DNA from: G963677445 sp963678275 | Lineage (GTDB): Bacteria > Bacteroidota > Ignavibacteria > Ignavibacteriales > Melioribacteraceae | Assembly: GCA_963678275.1 (NCBI GenBank) | Contig: OY782765.1 | Location: 3,410,001-3,474,000, forward strand | DNA length: 64,000 nt | Reading direction: 5' to 3' | In this document: one piece after another, positions 8,368 to 18,040 of the stretch | How positions within the stretch are numbered: position 1 is the first letter of the stretch | How the letters are laid out: each line of letters starts with the position of its first letter | The notes under the pieces: model-generated | Database searches by the model: none | What the model saw: the letters and a program-made list of their open reading frames with translations, nothing else | What the model was told of the DNA's origin: nothing | Translations under genes and position numbers: made by a program

Positions 8368-9945
8368 ATGAAAAAAATTTTACTTTTTATTCTCATCAGC
8401 GGGACTGCCCTGGCCCAGATACAGACAGGTGATATCCAGAATTTCTGGTCGGTTTCCTATATCGACTGGCAGCCTGCCGCCGCGCAGCACGTGATAACCG
8501 CCGAATGTAAAGCTGTGGGTGAATATTGTTATATCTTTCTTGACCAGGAAATTGAAGGCCAGATTGCGCAAAGCAGGATTGATGATCTATGCTCCATATT
8601 CGACAGCGACTTTGGGCCTGTTCTTCCCCAACTCTATGGCCCCGCGCCCGACCAGTTTGATAATGATCCCAAAATCTATATTCTTATTCAGGACGATGAA
8701 GGATGGGCAGGCTATTTTGATCCGGCCAACCAGATGCCCGCCTCATTCGTCGACAGCGTATGGGGGAAAAACAACAATGAAAAAGAAATAATATATATTA
8801 CCGAATATGCTTTCGACCAGGGAATGGAGGCCTGGGTCGTATCGCATGAATATGGGCATATGATTCACTGGGCGCGCGATCACAGCCCCGAGCCCCCCTC
8901 AAATCCTTCAACCTACTGGGAGGAAGCCTGGATTGATGAAGGTTTTGCCATGTTTTCATCTGTTTATCTGACCGAAGATATAACTCAGCAGAATGTCACC
9001 GATATACCTTATTTCATAAATAATCCCAATCTCCCCCTTATTTATTTCATCGATAACAATTGTTACAGCCTGGTAAAAATCTGGATGACATTTATGTACC
9101 AGCACTATGGCGCTGAGGATTTTATTACCACTCTGATCAATGAACAGGCCAATGGTCTCGACGGACTTATCAGCACAATAACTTCCCTGGGATACAGCGA
9201 ATCGGTGGAAGAAATATTTGAGCATTTTGTAGTCGCCAACTATATCGACAATAAAAATTTTGCGGGCGGTAAATATTCTCACTACCATTATTCATTTTCA
9301 AAACCGGCCGTCAAGTTTGAACATAATACCTACCCCGCAAGCGGGGCGTCCCCTGGTCTATATTCTTACGCGGCCGAATATATAAAATTTAACGCGGCCG
9401 GAGAATCGCCCATTACAATTAATTTTACCGCGGATGAGGATAAAAAATTCAGACTGGCTTTCATAAAATTAAATTATTATAACCCCGTAGAAGTTGAGTT
9501 TATTCAGCCTCAGGGCGCTTCATCTGCGGTATATACAGCAGATGATTTCGGCGCTGGTTATAATAATATCGTCATGGCGGTAATTTGTGTCGACAGTTCG
9601 CTGACTCAGAGTGAAAAAGCCGGCTATAGTTACAGCGCCGAAGTTGCCCCGTCAGGCATTGCCGCTGAAGAATCAGCGCCGCGCCAATTCCGGCTCGACC
9701 AGAATTTCCCTAATCCTTTCAATCCTTCTACAACAATCTCATGGTATCAGCCGGAAAGAAGTTTTGTAAATATAACCGTATATAACTCCAATGGCCGGGA
9801 AGCCGCTATTCTTGTAAACGGAGAGAAGGATGCCGGTGAACACAGCATAAGGTGGAACCCCGCCGGACTGGGTTCAGGGGTATATTTTTACAAGATCACC
9901 GCAGGCTCCCGGTCTGTAATTAAAAAATGTATTCTTCTAAAATGA
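8368..9945 (+). CDS. Secreted zinc metalloprotease with T9SS sorting tail
   Basis: A predicted extracellular gluzincin-like peptidase, 525 residues from the ATG at 8368, which has AGAGGAAGC just upstream. An upstream GTG at 8311 is open but would put 19 residues before the signal peptide. Residues 1-16 are a signal peptide (MKKILLFILISGTALA). The zinc motif HEYGH is at H160-H164, with a likely third ligand E191 in WIDEGFA, 27 residues downstream. The arrangement and the DDEGWAGYF segment recall M30 (hyicolysin)-like peptidases; subfamily is uncertain. The last 80 residues form a T9SS type A sorting domain (NFPNPFNPSTTISW and a SGVYFYKI strand). It begins a run of exported proteins. Confidence 0.85.
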   Translation: MKKILLFILISGTALAQIQTGDIQNFWSVSYIDWQPAAAQHVITAECKAVGEYCYIFLDQEIEGQIAQSRIDDLCSIFDSDFGPVLPQLYGPAPDQFDNDPKIYILIQDDEGWAGYFDPANQMPASFVDSVWGKNNNEKEIIYITEYAFDQGMEAWVVSHEYGHMIHWARDHSPEPPSNPSTYWEEAWIDEGFAMFSSVYLTEDITQQNVTDIPYFINNPNLPLIYFIDNNCYSLVKIWMTFMYQHYGAEDFITTLINEQANGLDGLISTITSLGYSESVEEIFEHFVVANYIDNKNFAGGKYSHYHYSFSKPAVKFEHNTYPASGASPGLYSYAAEYIKFNAAGESPITINFTADEDKKFRLAFIKLNYYNPVEVEFIQPQGASSAVYTADDFGAGYNNIVMAVICVDSSLTQSEKAGYSYSAEVAPSGIAAEESAPRQFRLDQNFPNPFNPSTTISWYQPERSFVNITVYNSNGREAAILVNGEKDAGEHSIRWNPAGLGSGVYFYKITAGSRSVIKKCILLK

Positions 9946-9960
9946 TTTTTCACAATTTTT

Positions 9961-9988
9961 AAGGGAGAAAAGCTCATTTTTCTCCCTT
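9961..9988 (+). terminator. Probable terminator after the metalloprotease
   Basis: Inverted repeat AAGGGAGAAAA (9961-9971), six-base loop, TTTTCTCCCTT (9978-9988), 15 bp after the stop codon. The 3' arm is T-rich, but no long T run follows. Confidence 0.55.
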
Positions 9989-10189
9989 CATCTGCTGTTA
10001 GTTATTTTCACTCTTTATCCTGTTTTTTATTATTTCGTGTTACTTATATCTCTCCTTGTATTATCTCCCTGTTTCTTTTGAATAACTCCCTTTTAAAGAA
10101 ATAATATTTTCAGCAGCTATTTATTATGGCATTTTTTTTTGTTATCTTCATTTAAGGTATAAGAAAAAATGCAATTACATGGAGGGTTC

Positions 10190-11503
10190 ATGTATTCGAA
10201 ATATTTCTGTTTATTGCTTTTATTTTCATCTCTTTTCATCGGGACTATAAACGTCTCAGGCCAATCTTATAATAATAGCCAATCTGTAAGCGACCACAAT
10301 TTTTTTCCATTGCATAGCGGCAATGAATGGCAGGTGATTCATCACTTTTCATGCCCGTTCGGATATACAACATGCGGTTACGAACTAAAATTTATTTCGG
10401 TTGGCGACAGAATTGTAATTAATGACACTGTTTATCACAAGGTTTCCATGGAAGGCGTCACAAACCCCTGGCGATATGACAGAGCTGAGCACAAACTGAT
10501 CTTCAGACAAGATAACCAGGAATATATTTATCTTGATTTAGGGTTAGCTCCGGGAGAAGCATTTACCATGACATTTCCCGGGGAACTTTACACGAAAGAT
10601 GTCACCATTTATGAAGATACTCTTGTGGTTTTTGGCGATTCAACATTCTGCAAAGGATACCATTGGCTGGTTGTCGACGGAACTATTGAGGATGTGCTCT
10701 TCGCCGATAAATTTGGATTTGCCTGGCTTGACGGAAAATATATTGGTCTGGGTCCTGATGCTACATGGGAAGAATTTATACCCTCGGCAAAAGTTTATGC
10801 TGATACTGGTTTCTCGATATATGCTCCCGCCGATTCCCCATGGATAGCGGGAAATGATCTTCCTCCGCTTTATGATAAACAATTTTATAGCGACCAGGTC
10901 AACATTTATTCGGAAGAATCATTTTTTTGCTCTGGTGTTGATTTTATTGATTATATAGATTCTGCCGTCGTCGAAATATTTTATTCACAGGGGCCAAATC
11001 AAACCTCAACAGAAATTATCCAGATGAATCATATACCGGAATCTGTAAGCTGGAATTATTTCCTGAATCTGAATCCTCTCTATTTCGAAAATGGCTATGC
11101 TCTGAATCTTCGATTCAAGGTGTGGAACAGAAGTTATAACAATATTGCATACCCCATTCCCGCTGATGGATGGTATAAAATGAAATATGAAGAGCCGGTG
11201 GGAGTGGATGAAGAAAATATCCCGTCCGAATACTCCCTCTCCCAAAACTTCCCCAACCCTTTCAACCCTTCCACAATAATTACCTATTCACTCGCGGATG
11301 AAGCCTTTGTGGAACTGGAGGTTTTTGATATCCTTGGTAATTCAGTTGCCTGCCTGGTTAATGGGAAACAGGCTGCCGGTGAATATTCGATCGATTTTAA
11401 CGGGGATGAACTAAGCAGCGGTGTATATTTATGTAAATTTTCAGCCCTGAACGGGACTGATGATAAATTCAGTAAAACAGTCAAAATGATACTCTTAAAA
11501 TAA
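10190..11503 (+). CDS. T9SS-exported protein, first of three tandem paralogs
   Basis: Exported protein of unknown function, 437 residues from the ATG at 10190, which has GGAGGG seven bases upstream; an ATG at 10169 lacks such a site. A signal peptide covers about residues 1-26 (ending INVSGQ). The body opens with FFPLHSGNEWQ, a motif shared with the next two genes, and looks all-beta with paired Cys residues. The C-terminal 85 residues are a T9SS sorting domain beginning QNFPNPFNPSTIITYSL. The stop is 15 bp before the next paralog, so the three are co-transcribed. No catalytic motif was found. Confidence 0.8.
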   Translation: MYSKYFCLLLLFSSLFIGTINVSGQSYNNSQSVSDHNFFPLHSGNEWQVIHHFSCPFGYTTCGYELKFISVGDRIVINDTVYHKVSMEGVTNPWRYDRAEHKLIFRQDNQEYIYLDLGLAPGEAFTMTFPGELYTKDVTIYEDTLVVFGDSTFCKGYHWLVVDGTIEDVLFADKFGFAWLDGKYIGLGPDATWEEFIPSAKVYADTGFSIYAPADSPWIAGNDLPPLYDKQFYSDQVNIYSEESFFCSGVDFIDYIDSAVVEIFYSQGPNQTSTEIIQMNHIPESVSWNYFLNLNPLYFENGYALNLRFKVWNRSYNNIAYPIPADGWYKMKYEEPVGVDEENIPSEYSLSQNFPNPFNPSTIITYSLADEAFVELEVFDILGNSVACLVNGKQAAGEYSIDFNGDELSSGVYLCKFSALNGTDDKFSKTVKMILLK

Positions 11504-11518
11504 CGGGGGAGGGAAGTT

Positions 11519-12802
11519 ATGATTAAAGGAAAAGATACAAAGCTGAAAATAGAATTACTGATTCTGCTCTTTTTCGGCAGCGCTTTATATTCCTATTGCC
11601 AGGAAACCTATTTCCCCCTGGCTGTTGGCAATAAATGGCAGATGAGATTTGAAACAGAAGATGTGTTTGGTCCGGAATGTTCAATTTTTCTCAAAGAAAC
11701 AGAGATTATCAGCACATTCTTAAAAAACAATAAATTATATTACGACATGAATCATTGTGGCAGGAATGGCTGGAGGTATTCTGACGAGGAGGAACGTTTG
11801 TATTTTCTGATATCTGAGGAGGAATATCTATTCATGGATTTCTCCTTAAATCATGGAGATACTTTTCCACACGGCGAATGGTCTCTTCCGGCAATGGTAA
11901 TTGAAGAAGTTAAATTTGTGGGTGGAAAAAACAGACAATGTAAAGGTTTTATAGTAGACGATCCATATGATGGAGAAAAAACAGTCCTATATGCTGAAGG
12001 ATACGGACCTGTATTGGAAAATTTGTATTATGACGGACTTGGACCAGATTATTACAGTTATGGTATTTCACTGAAATCAGTTCAGTACACTGACACCGGT
12101 ATGGTACATTTTTCCTCATATGATAATATTGTCCTGTCAGGTATCCCCGGTTTTATATATCTGGAGGAAGATATCCTTGAGGATACTGTCGTCGTAAATT
12201 CAACCTACAGTAAAAGCTGTAATTCAAGCAACGGGACTTATTACTTCAGTTATATTGATTCAGTAATAATTGAGATGCACTATTTCGATGGCACAAATTC
12301 AACTGAAACGATCAGGGTACCTCAACAGAAGCTATCAAATTCATTTGACTGGAAAATTTCCCTCGAACTTGATCCGGCATACTTTAAAAACGGGTATGCC
12401 GTATATTACAAATTCAGAATAGTAAATAAAGACCTCATTCCCCAGGCTAAATATCACCCTGCATCAGGGTGGAATTATTTAAAGTACAATCCTTCTCTAT
12501 CACTGCAGGAAAATATTCCCCCTGAAACATATCATATTTCCCAAAACTTCCCCAACCCTTTCAACCCTTCCACAATAATTACATATTCACTCGCGGATGA
12601 AGCGTTTGTGGAACTGGAGGTTTTTGATATTCTTGGTAATTCAGTTGCCTGCCTCCTTAACGAAAAACAGGCTGCCGGTGAATATTCAGTTGATTTTAAG
12701 GGGAATGAACTTAGCAGCGGTGTATATATCTGCAAATGTACTGTCTCTTCTGATAAAGGAATTCAATATGAAAAAGCAATTAAAATGATCTGTCTTAAAT
12801 AG
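11519..12802 (+). CDS. T9SS-exported protein, second tandem paralog
   Basis: 427 residues, with start ATG 11519 preceded by GGGGGAGGG. The N-terminal signal peptide is hydrophobic over residues 12-27 (LLILLFFGSALYSYC), and the mature protein starts near QETYFPLAVGNKWQM. It shares the FPL..GN.W opening, the YADTG/YTDTG-type box and the overall length with its neighbours, but the body has clearly diverged. The T9SS tail, by contrast, is almost identical to that of the first paralog at both protein and DNA level (ADEAFVELEVFDILGNSVAC in both). Function unknown. Binding or matrix roles are possible but not supported by a recognised domain. Confidence 0.8.
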   Translation: MIKGKDTKLKIELLILLFFGSALYSYCQETYFPLAVGNKWQMRFETEDVFGPECSIFLKETEIISTFLKNNKLYYDMNHCGRNGWRYSDEEERLYFLISEEEYLFMDFSLNHGDTFPHGEWSLPAMVIEEVKFVGGKNRQCKGFIVDDPYDGEKTVLYAEGYGPVLENLYYDGLGPDYYSYGISLKSVQYTDTGMVHFSSYDNIVLSGIPGFIYLEEDILEDTVVVNSTYSKSCNSSNGTYYFSYIDSVIIEMHYFDGTNSTETIRVPQQKLSNSFDWKISLELDPAYFKNGYAVYYKFRIVNKDLIPQAKYHPASGWNYLKYNPSLSLQENIPPETYHISQNFPNPFNPSTIITYSLADEAFVELEVFDILGNSVACLLNEKQAAGEYSVDFKGNELSSGVYICKCTVSSDKGIQYEKAIKMICLK

Positions 12803-12814
12803 GAGGATACGAAA

Positions 12815-14083
12815 GTGCTTAAGGGAATCGGGATAAAAATATTACTTATAATCTGTACGCTGTTAAGCGCGAAGACAGCCATTAACGGACAGGATATCTA
12901 TTTCCCCCTGCACGAAGGCAACGCATGGCATACGATTTATTATTCTGAAAGTTATTTTGGTGAGACGTGCAAATACAGACTTAATAATATTACCGTCCAG
13001 GGTGATACAGTTATTGAAGGGAAAAGGTACTTTATATTACTTAACGATGAAATCCGGCTTTGGAGATATGATACTCTGGAACAAAAGCTATATAATTTTA
13101 ATGATGATACCGAAATGCTTTTTATGGATTTCGGGTTGGGAAATGGTGAAAAATTTTACCAGGGTAATCGGGAGGTAACTGTTGTAGTAAAAAATGTTTC
13201 TGTAAATAGTGGTTATGTACACTGCAAAGGCTATAGATATTCCGATCAGAGCAGAACTTCTACACAGCTTTTTGCCAAAGAGAGAGGTTTTATTAATACA
13301 TATTGTACTTTTAATGAACCTACAGGTTACTACAGAGAAAACATATATGAATCAAAAGTTTATATTGATACAGGTTTTGTCTACGGGGAAAATTCGCAAA
13401 AAGCGCAGGTGCTACACTTTAATCCTCCCGACACTATTTCAATTGAATTGTTTACCGATACTTTAACTGTCAACTCTGAGGGGAACAGAATATGCACAAG
13501 CTCAATACTGGGCACAAGCATAATAAATTATGTAAACGCGGTAGAAATTGAGGGATTTTATTATGATGGTATTTCAAAAATCACTATTGAAACATTAGCC
13601 GCCGAAAATATTGAGGAAACATTCGACTGGCGTTTCTCTATTGCCCTTCAGTCCCAATATCTGTTTAGTGGATTTACTTTTTACTACAGAATTAAAATAA
13701 CTGAAAATAATATAATACCGCGGGAAGTTTATTTTCCGGCGACAGAATATTTAACACTTCAGTATAATCAACAGATTCTTGTCAACGCAATGAATGAGAA
13801 TAAAATAAATCATACACTCTACCAGAATTTCCCGAATCCGTTCAACCCTTCAACCACAATAAGTTATAACCTCACTGCAGAAACATTCGTTGAAATGGAA
13901 GTGATTGATATTCTTGGTAATTCTGTCGATTGCCTGGTAAATAAACTTATGCCGGCCGGTAAATATAAAGTAATATTTAATGCAGGCGATCTTTCCAGCG
14001 GAATTTATTTCTGCCGTATGATTCTGAGACAGAATAATAAGATAGTTTATTCTAAGGCCACAAAAATGTTATATCTTAAATAA
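12815..14083 (+). CDS. T9SS-exported protein, third tandem paralog
   Basis: 422 residues, with GTG start at 12815 preceded by a full AGGAGG nine bases upstream and lying 12 bp after the previous stop. A signal peptide covers about residues 1-25 (hydrophobic IKILLIICTLLSA, then INGQ). The mature part opens with DIYFPLHEGNAWH, the same family opening as the two preceding genes. The T9SS tail starts QNFPNPFNPSTTISYNL. This tail is related to, but clearly more diverged from, the nearly identical pair in the first two genes. No enzyme motif was found. It ends a probable three-gene operon that runs into a terminator shared with the convergent nuclease gene. Confidence 0.8.
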   Translation: MLKGIGIKILLIICTLLSAKTAINGQDIYFPLHEGNAWHTIYYSESYFGETCKYRLNNITVQGDTVIEGKRYFILLNDEIRLWRYDTLEQKLYNFNDDTEMLFMDFGLGNGEKFYQGNREVTVVVKNVSVNSGYVHCKGYRYSDQSRTSTQLFAKERGFINTYCTFNEPTGYYRENIYESKVYIDTGFVYGENSQKAQVLHFNPPDTISIELFTDTLTVNSEGNRICTSSILGTSIINYVNAVEIEGFYYDGISKITIETLAAENIEETFDWRFSIALQSQYLFSGFTFYYRIKITENNIIPREVYFPATEYLTLQYNQQILVNAMNENKINHTLYQNFPNPFNPSTTISYNLTAETFVEMEVIDILGNSVDCLVNKLMPAGKYKVIFNAGDLSSGIYFCRMILRQNNKIVYSKATKMLYLK

Positions 14084-14108
14084 AAATAAATTATAATGAA
14101 AATATTAT

Positions 14109-14134
14109 GAGAGGATATTTTATTTTATCCTCTC
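14109..14134. terminator. Bidirectional terminator between convergent genes
   Basis: GAGAGGATA (14109-14117), eight-base loop, TATCCTCTC (14126-14134), followed by TTT on the plus strand. The stop codon of the minus-strand nuclease lies inside the loop, so the hairpin overlaps its last codons. It would serve both the paralog operon and the nuclease. Confidence 0.6.
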
Positions 14135-15043
14135 TTTCCAGACTCCCTGAATTTTTTCACTCTCAATTTTTTCCTCAATCTCATCCGGTAAAAAATCAAA
14201 GAAGTCAAAGTCGGTCAATTCTTCAAATTCGTTAACACTTATTATATGATCAAATATTGTTTTTCCTTTGTATTGCTCTTTTTCAGAATAATGAGGGAAT
14301 AAAAACAGAAGCGGTTCAGGTCTGCCCGATTCAGGATTCCGCAGGATAAGCATCTTATAAAAATGATCGGGAACCGCGATATCCCCCTTTTTACCGGTTT
14401 TTATTATCTCTCCCCCGTTCAGAAATAAAGCGCCCGCGTAAACCCACAGCTCCGAATCAAATTCCAGAACAATTTTTTTCTGCGCCCATTGCTCAAGTTT
14501 ATACCACATGCCTCCCGCCCCGTTAAATGTGTTGTGATACTGTGGAGCAATATTCGACATATAATTTGCTTCAAATATTGTAAGTTCATCATCTTTGTCG
14601 GTGACGCTTTTATCTTCCGACGCGAATAAGCTGTCATTATCCCTGTCGCCACCCATAACGGCATAAGGAGCCAGGTGACCCCTGGCAAAACCATCTGTTT
14701 TATTCAGCCCTTTATATTCCTTATCGGATACAGGATTTTTGATATAGGGATGTTTATCCGTTCTGAATCTGCTGAAACGCCCCTTTCTCGCAGGTTTGAA
14801 TTTTATATAACCGGGCTTGATGTGATAAGCCACCCAGCCAGGTATCCGCAATTCATTGTTATAACTTAAAACGTAACCCTGACGGGCAAGAATGCTGTCG
14901 CCTGCAGGATTGCCCCAGCAAAGATGTTCTGCCAAAAAGAGAGAATCTTTTTCATCCTCATATATCAGTAAATCATGTATCTCTTTTTGCCCTGATATTA
15001 AAGAGGAAACAAAAAGCATGATAAAAATGTATATACGGTACAT
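14120..15043 (-). CDS. Secreted DNA/RNA non-specific endonuclease (NUC1 family)
   Basis: Predicted extracellular or periplasmic beta-beta-alpha-metal nuclease, 307 residues from the ATG at 15043 (AAGGA seven to eight bases upstream). A TTG 13 codons earlier is open but unlikely. A signal peptide covers about residues 1-18. The catalytic region has ARGHLAP with H123, followed by YMSNIAPQ and TFNGAGGMWYKLE, matching the DRGH and metal-binding Asn motifs. The usual Asp of DRGH is Ala here (A120), which deserves note. It sits convergently at the end of the exoprotein cluster, consistent with degrading environmental nucleic acid. Confidence 0.85.
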   Translation of the reverse strand: MYRIYIFIMLFVSSLISGQKEIHDLLIYEDEKDSLFLAEHLCWGNPAGDSILARQGYVLSYNNELRIPGWVAYHIKPGYIKFKPARKGRFSRFRTDKHPYIKNPVSDKEYKGLNKTDGFARGHLAPYAVMGGDRDNDSLFASEDKSVTDKDDELTIFEANYMSNIAPQYHNTFNGAGGMWYKLEQWAQKKIVLEFDSELWVYAGALFLNGGEIIKTGKKGDIAVPDHFYKMLILRNPESGRPEPLLFLFPHYSEKEQYKGKTIFDHIISVNEFEELTDFDFFDFLPDEIEEKIESEKIQGVWKERIK

Positions 15044-15475
15044 AGGAAGTCCTTTTAGTACATTATCAAAATAATGCTGCAAAAAATAAAGAAATGTATC
15101 TGTTTTTTACCATAAAAAGAATGCTGTTTATTAATTATTTTGTCATCTTATTCATTTAATACAAAAAAAAGGGTTGAAAATGACTTTTTTTTACAATTTT
15201 TATTAAAATTTTCAAATTTTTCTTCGATAATTGGTAACGGTGTAGTAAATTTTTATTATTTTCCAATTTGAAACTTAATCTTTTATTTACTAAAGCAGTT
15301 TGTTTTTATCAGAAAGATTATGATATTGTTTAAAAGAATTTGTTTTTAAATTGAACTTTTTGTAAATAATTTTTATTATTGTTATTGGTGGAAGAAAAGT
15401 AATATAAAAACAATAGTCCTGGTTAAATTTAGATACTAATTAACTTATTTAATAATCATTAAGATGGTAGGTGAC
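15044..15475. other. Very AT-rich divergent spacer
   Basis: About 430 bp between the minus-strand nuclease and the plus-strand MarR gene, rich in long T and A runs. It must hold promoters for both, and a MarR autoregulatory operator is plausible. I could not single out a convincing inverted repeat. No coding signal. Confidence 0.5.
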
Positions 15476-15943
15476 ATGAAGACAACGAAGCAATATGGGG
15501 AAAAGGTTGATAAAGCTTTATCTACCTGGGTAAAGCTGGCCAGAGCATCTTCTACTTTTCATAAAAAAACGATGGAAAACATCCGTTCATTCGGTCTGAC
15601 CCAGCCGCAATTTGCTGTGATCGAAGCCCTCGGACATTTAGGTCCGATGAAAATTGGCGTTCTTTGCCATAAAATGCTTGTGAGTGGCGGAAACATGACG
15701 CTTGTTCTCGATAATCTGGAAAAAAATGCTCTTATCGAAAGAATACACAGCAAAGAGGATAGAAGAGCTATTCTTGTTCAGCTTACAAAAGAAGGTAAAT
15801 CTCTTTTCAGAAAAATCTTTAAAGAACATGCTGAGTACGTGGCCAAACTCATGGATGTTCTGACAGATGAAGAACAGAAACAGCTCGGTGATCTTCTCCG
15901 TAAACTCGGACACGGAATTATGGAGCTTGACACGAAGAAGTAA
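15476..15943 (+). CDS. MarR-family winged-helix transcriptional regulator
   Basis: 155-residue DNA-binding regulator, expected to act as a ligand- or stress-responsive dimeric repressor. The start at 15476 has GGTAGGTG upstream; the ATG at 15464 has no ribosome binding site. The core follows the MarR fold: a dimerisation helix (residues 8-35), then LTQPQFAVIEALGHLGPM, the recognition region GVLCHKMLVSGGNMTLVLDNLEKNALIER, the wing motif EDRRAILVQLTKEGKSLF, and C-terminal dimerisation helices. A rho-independent terminator follows, so it is monocistronic. Its targets are unknown; the divergent nuclease and its own promoter are the nearest candidates. Confidence 0.93.
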   Translation: MKTTKQYGEKVDKALSTWVKLARASSTFHKKTMENIRSFGLTQPQFAVIEALGHLGPMKIGVLCHKMLVSGGNMTLVLDNLEKNALIERIHSKEDRRAILVQLTKEGKSLFRKIFKEHAEYVAKLMDVLTDEEQKQLGDLLRKLGHGIMELDTKK

Positions 15944-15956
15944 TTTTTCCCTTCAG

Positions 15957-15986
15957 CGCCTGCAGATCTCTGCAGGCGTTTTTTTT
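15957..15986 (+). terminator. Rho-independent terminator of the MarR gene
   Basis: Perfect 9-bp stem CGCCTGCAG (15957-15965), loop ATCT, CTGCAGGCG (15970-15978), then eight T residues. It lies 13 bp after the stop. Confidence 0.92.
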
Positions 15987-16120
15987 ATCCTCTCATAAAT
16001 TATTCATAACCCGACACTCCTTTATTCTCTTTTTTTGGGAACACTTCATTATATTTTACAGTCTAAAATATTTCTATTTCTTACAATAATAATTTGAATA
16101 CAGCCGGAGGTATTATAATT

Positions 16121-18016
16121 ATGAAATTTGCCCCTCTCTACATTATTTTATTAAGCTCTCTACTGTTCTTTTCCTGCGCTGAAAAGAAAGAAAATTCAAA
16201 CTTCTCTTTTTTACCGGAAAAACCAAAAGCAGGTGAAACCGTATTTATACATTTTGACAAGATGAATTCTCCATTGGCAAAGTCTGAAAAAGTTTTTATG
16301 TTCGCAAGCTTTTATACAAAGGACCTCGATTCAACCGTCAGGGTGCCAATGGAAAACACAGGCAAAGGCGCCGCAGCCAAATTAAAAATTGATAACGGTA
16401 TTAACGGAGTATTGATAAAATTTTCTGACGAAAAGGAAAAACTAATTGATGATTATAACAGGGATGGTTATCTTGTAAAAATATATGATGCTTCAGGTGA
16501 TATTCTGCCGGAAAATATCGCGGGACGCGCCGCGGCTTATGCCGACTGGGGACGATTTGTCGGATTCCGCCCCGATCAGGCGCTTGCCTTCGATCTATTT
16601 ACAGAGGCTTTTGATCTGAATCCTGAATTGAAGAAATCTTACCTGGATCAATATTTCACCTCTCTTCTTTACGAAGATAATGGTAAAGCCAAAATAATTG
16701 ATGAATTAAAACTGATTGAATCATCAGAAGATAAAAAATATGATGATTTTGTGATTCTTACCGACTGGTATGAAAAAGCGGGCGACAGCCTCAAAGCCGC
16801 GGAATTCAACCAATATCTTCTCGATAACTTCGCGGAAAGTGATTATTCACTTCAGAAGAAACTTGATCAAATTAACTCGCTTGAAAATACAGATGAAAAA
16901 ATCACAAAACTTATTGAGTTTGTCGATGCCTGGCCCGAATTTGAAAACGGACCAAAAGCCTTTAACGGAATTGCCCGCGATTTACGCGACAGAGGTGAAT
17001 ACACATGGGCAGCCAAAATTCTTCTGGGCAATGAGGAGCATATTCATCCTCATTATTATTTTACAACCGCAAACAAAATGGTTGACGATAACAAAGAACT
17101 AAAACTCGCTGAAAAAATTGCCGGGGCTGGTGTCATAGCCGCCGAAAAAAGAAGAGATAAATCACCTTCTGAAAGAAGAGCCACAATGACCGCGGAAGAA
17201 TTTCAGATGGAAAATGACTATTATTTTGGGATGAGTAATTATGCCCTGGGCAATGCGCTCCTTAAAAGAGGAAAAAATGAAAAGGCAGTGCCACTGCTCG
17301 AAAAAGCGGTAATGTTGACTGACAAGGACTCTGAGGATGTTATTAACAGTTATGTCTCAGCTCTTTACGATACAAAACAATATTCCGAGGTTATGAAATT
17401 TGTTGAAAACTGTATCGCCGACTGTAAACCAAGTGAAAACATCAGGTCTTTCCTGAAAAAAGCTTATGTAAAGAAGAATGGAAGCGAAAATGGTTTCTCA
17501 GATTATCTTGAGGGACTGGAAAATTCCGCGTTCAAAGAGCTTAAAGAAGAGCTTTCTCATCAGATGCTTAACATTCAAGCTCCAGGATTTACACTAACCG
17601 ACCTTGAAGGTAAAAAAGTATCGCTCGATGATTATAAAGGCAAAGTTGTAATTATCGATTTCTGGGCTACCTGGTGCCCCCCATGCCGCGCTTCATTCCC
17701 CGGAATGCAGAAAGCGGTTAATAAATATGCTGATGATGAAGATGTAAAATTTCTCTTCCTTAATACCAGGGATGGAGGAATGGCAAATAAAGAAAACGCG
17801 CGCGCTTTTATAGAATCCAACAAATATTCCTTCCATGTTCTTATTGATGAAGGTGATGAAGTAATAAGAAAATATAATGTTCCGGGGATACCGACAAAGT
17901 TTGTTGTTGACCAGCATGGACAGATCAGGTTCCGCAGTGTCGGCTATTCAGGCACCCCGGACGGACTGGTTATGGAACTCTCGGCAATGATTAGTCTGCT
18001 CCGCCAGGCCGGATAA
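16121..18016 (+). CDS. TlpA-like thioredoxin-fold lipoprotein with helical repeat region
   Basis: 631-residue lipoprotein from the ATG at 16121 (CGGAGG about 11 bases upstream); an ATG 27 bases earlier is unlikely. The signal ends SLLFFSC, so the Cys would be lipidated. After a beta-rich N-terminal domain comes a long helical part (about residues 140-480) that looks like TPR-type repeats (for example ALGNALLKRGKNEKAVPLLE). The C-terminal 145 residues are a TlpA/ResA-type thioredoxin domain with active site WCPPC (C519, C522) and the cis-Pro segment VPGIPTKFV. It is probably a cell-envelope thiol oxidoreductase. Substrate unknown. Confidence 0.88.
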   Translation: MKFAPLYIILLSSLLFFSCAEKKENSNFSFLPEKPKAGETVFIHFDKMNSPLAKSEKVFMFASFYTKDLDSTVRVPMENTGKGAAAKLKIDNGINGVLIKFSDEKEKLIDDYNRDGYLVKIYDASGDILPENIAGRAAAYADWGRFVGFRPDQALAFDLFTEAFDLNPELKKSYLDQYFTSLLYEDNGKAKIIDELKLIESSEDKKYDDFVILTDWYEKAGDSLKAAEFNQYLLDNFAESDYSLQKKLDQINSLENTDEKITKLIEFVDAWPEFENGPKAFNGIARDLRDRGEYTWAAKILLGNEEHIHPHYYFTTANKMVDDNKELKLAEKIAGAGVIAAEKRRDKSPSERRATMTAEEFQMENDYYFGMSNYALGNALLKRGKNEKAVPLLEKAVMLTDKDSEDVINSYVSALYDTKQYSEVMKFVENCIADCKPSENIRSFLKKAYVKKNGSENGFSDYLEGLENSAFKELKEELSHQMLNIQAPGFTLTDLEGKKVSLDDYKGKVVIIDFWATWCPPCRASFPGMQKAVNKYADDEDVKFLFLNTRDGGMANKENARAFIESNKYSFHVLIDEGDEVIRKYNVPGIPTKFVVDQHGQIRFRSVGYSGTPDGLVMELSAMISLLRQAG

Positions 18017-18040
18017 TCAAAAATAAAATTTATTTTGTAT

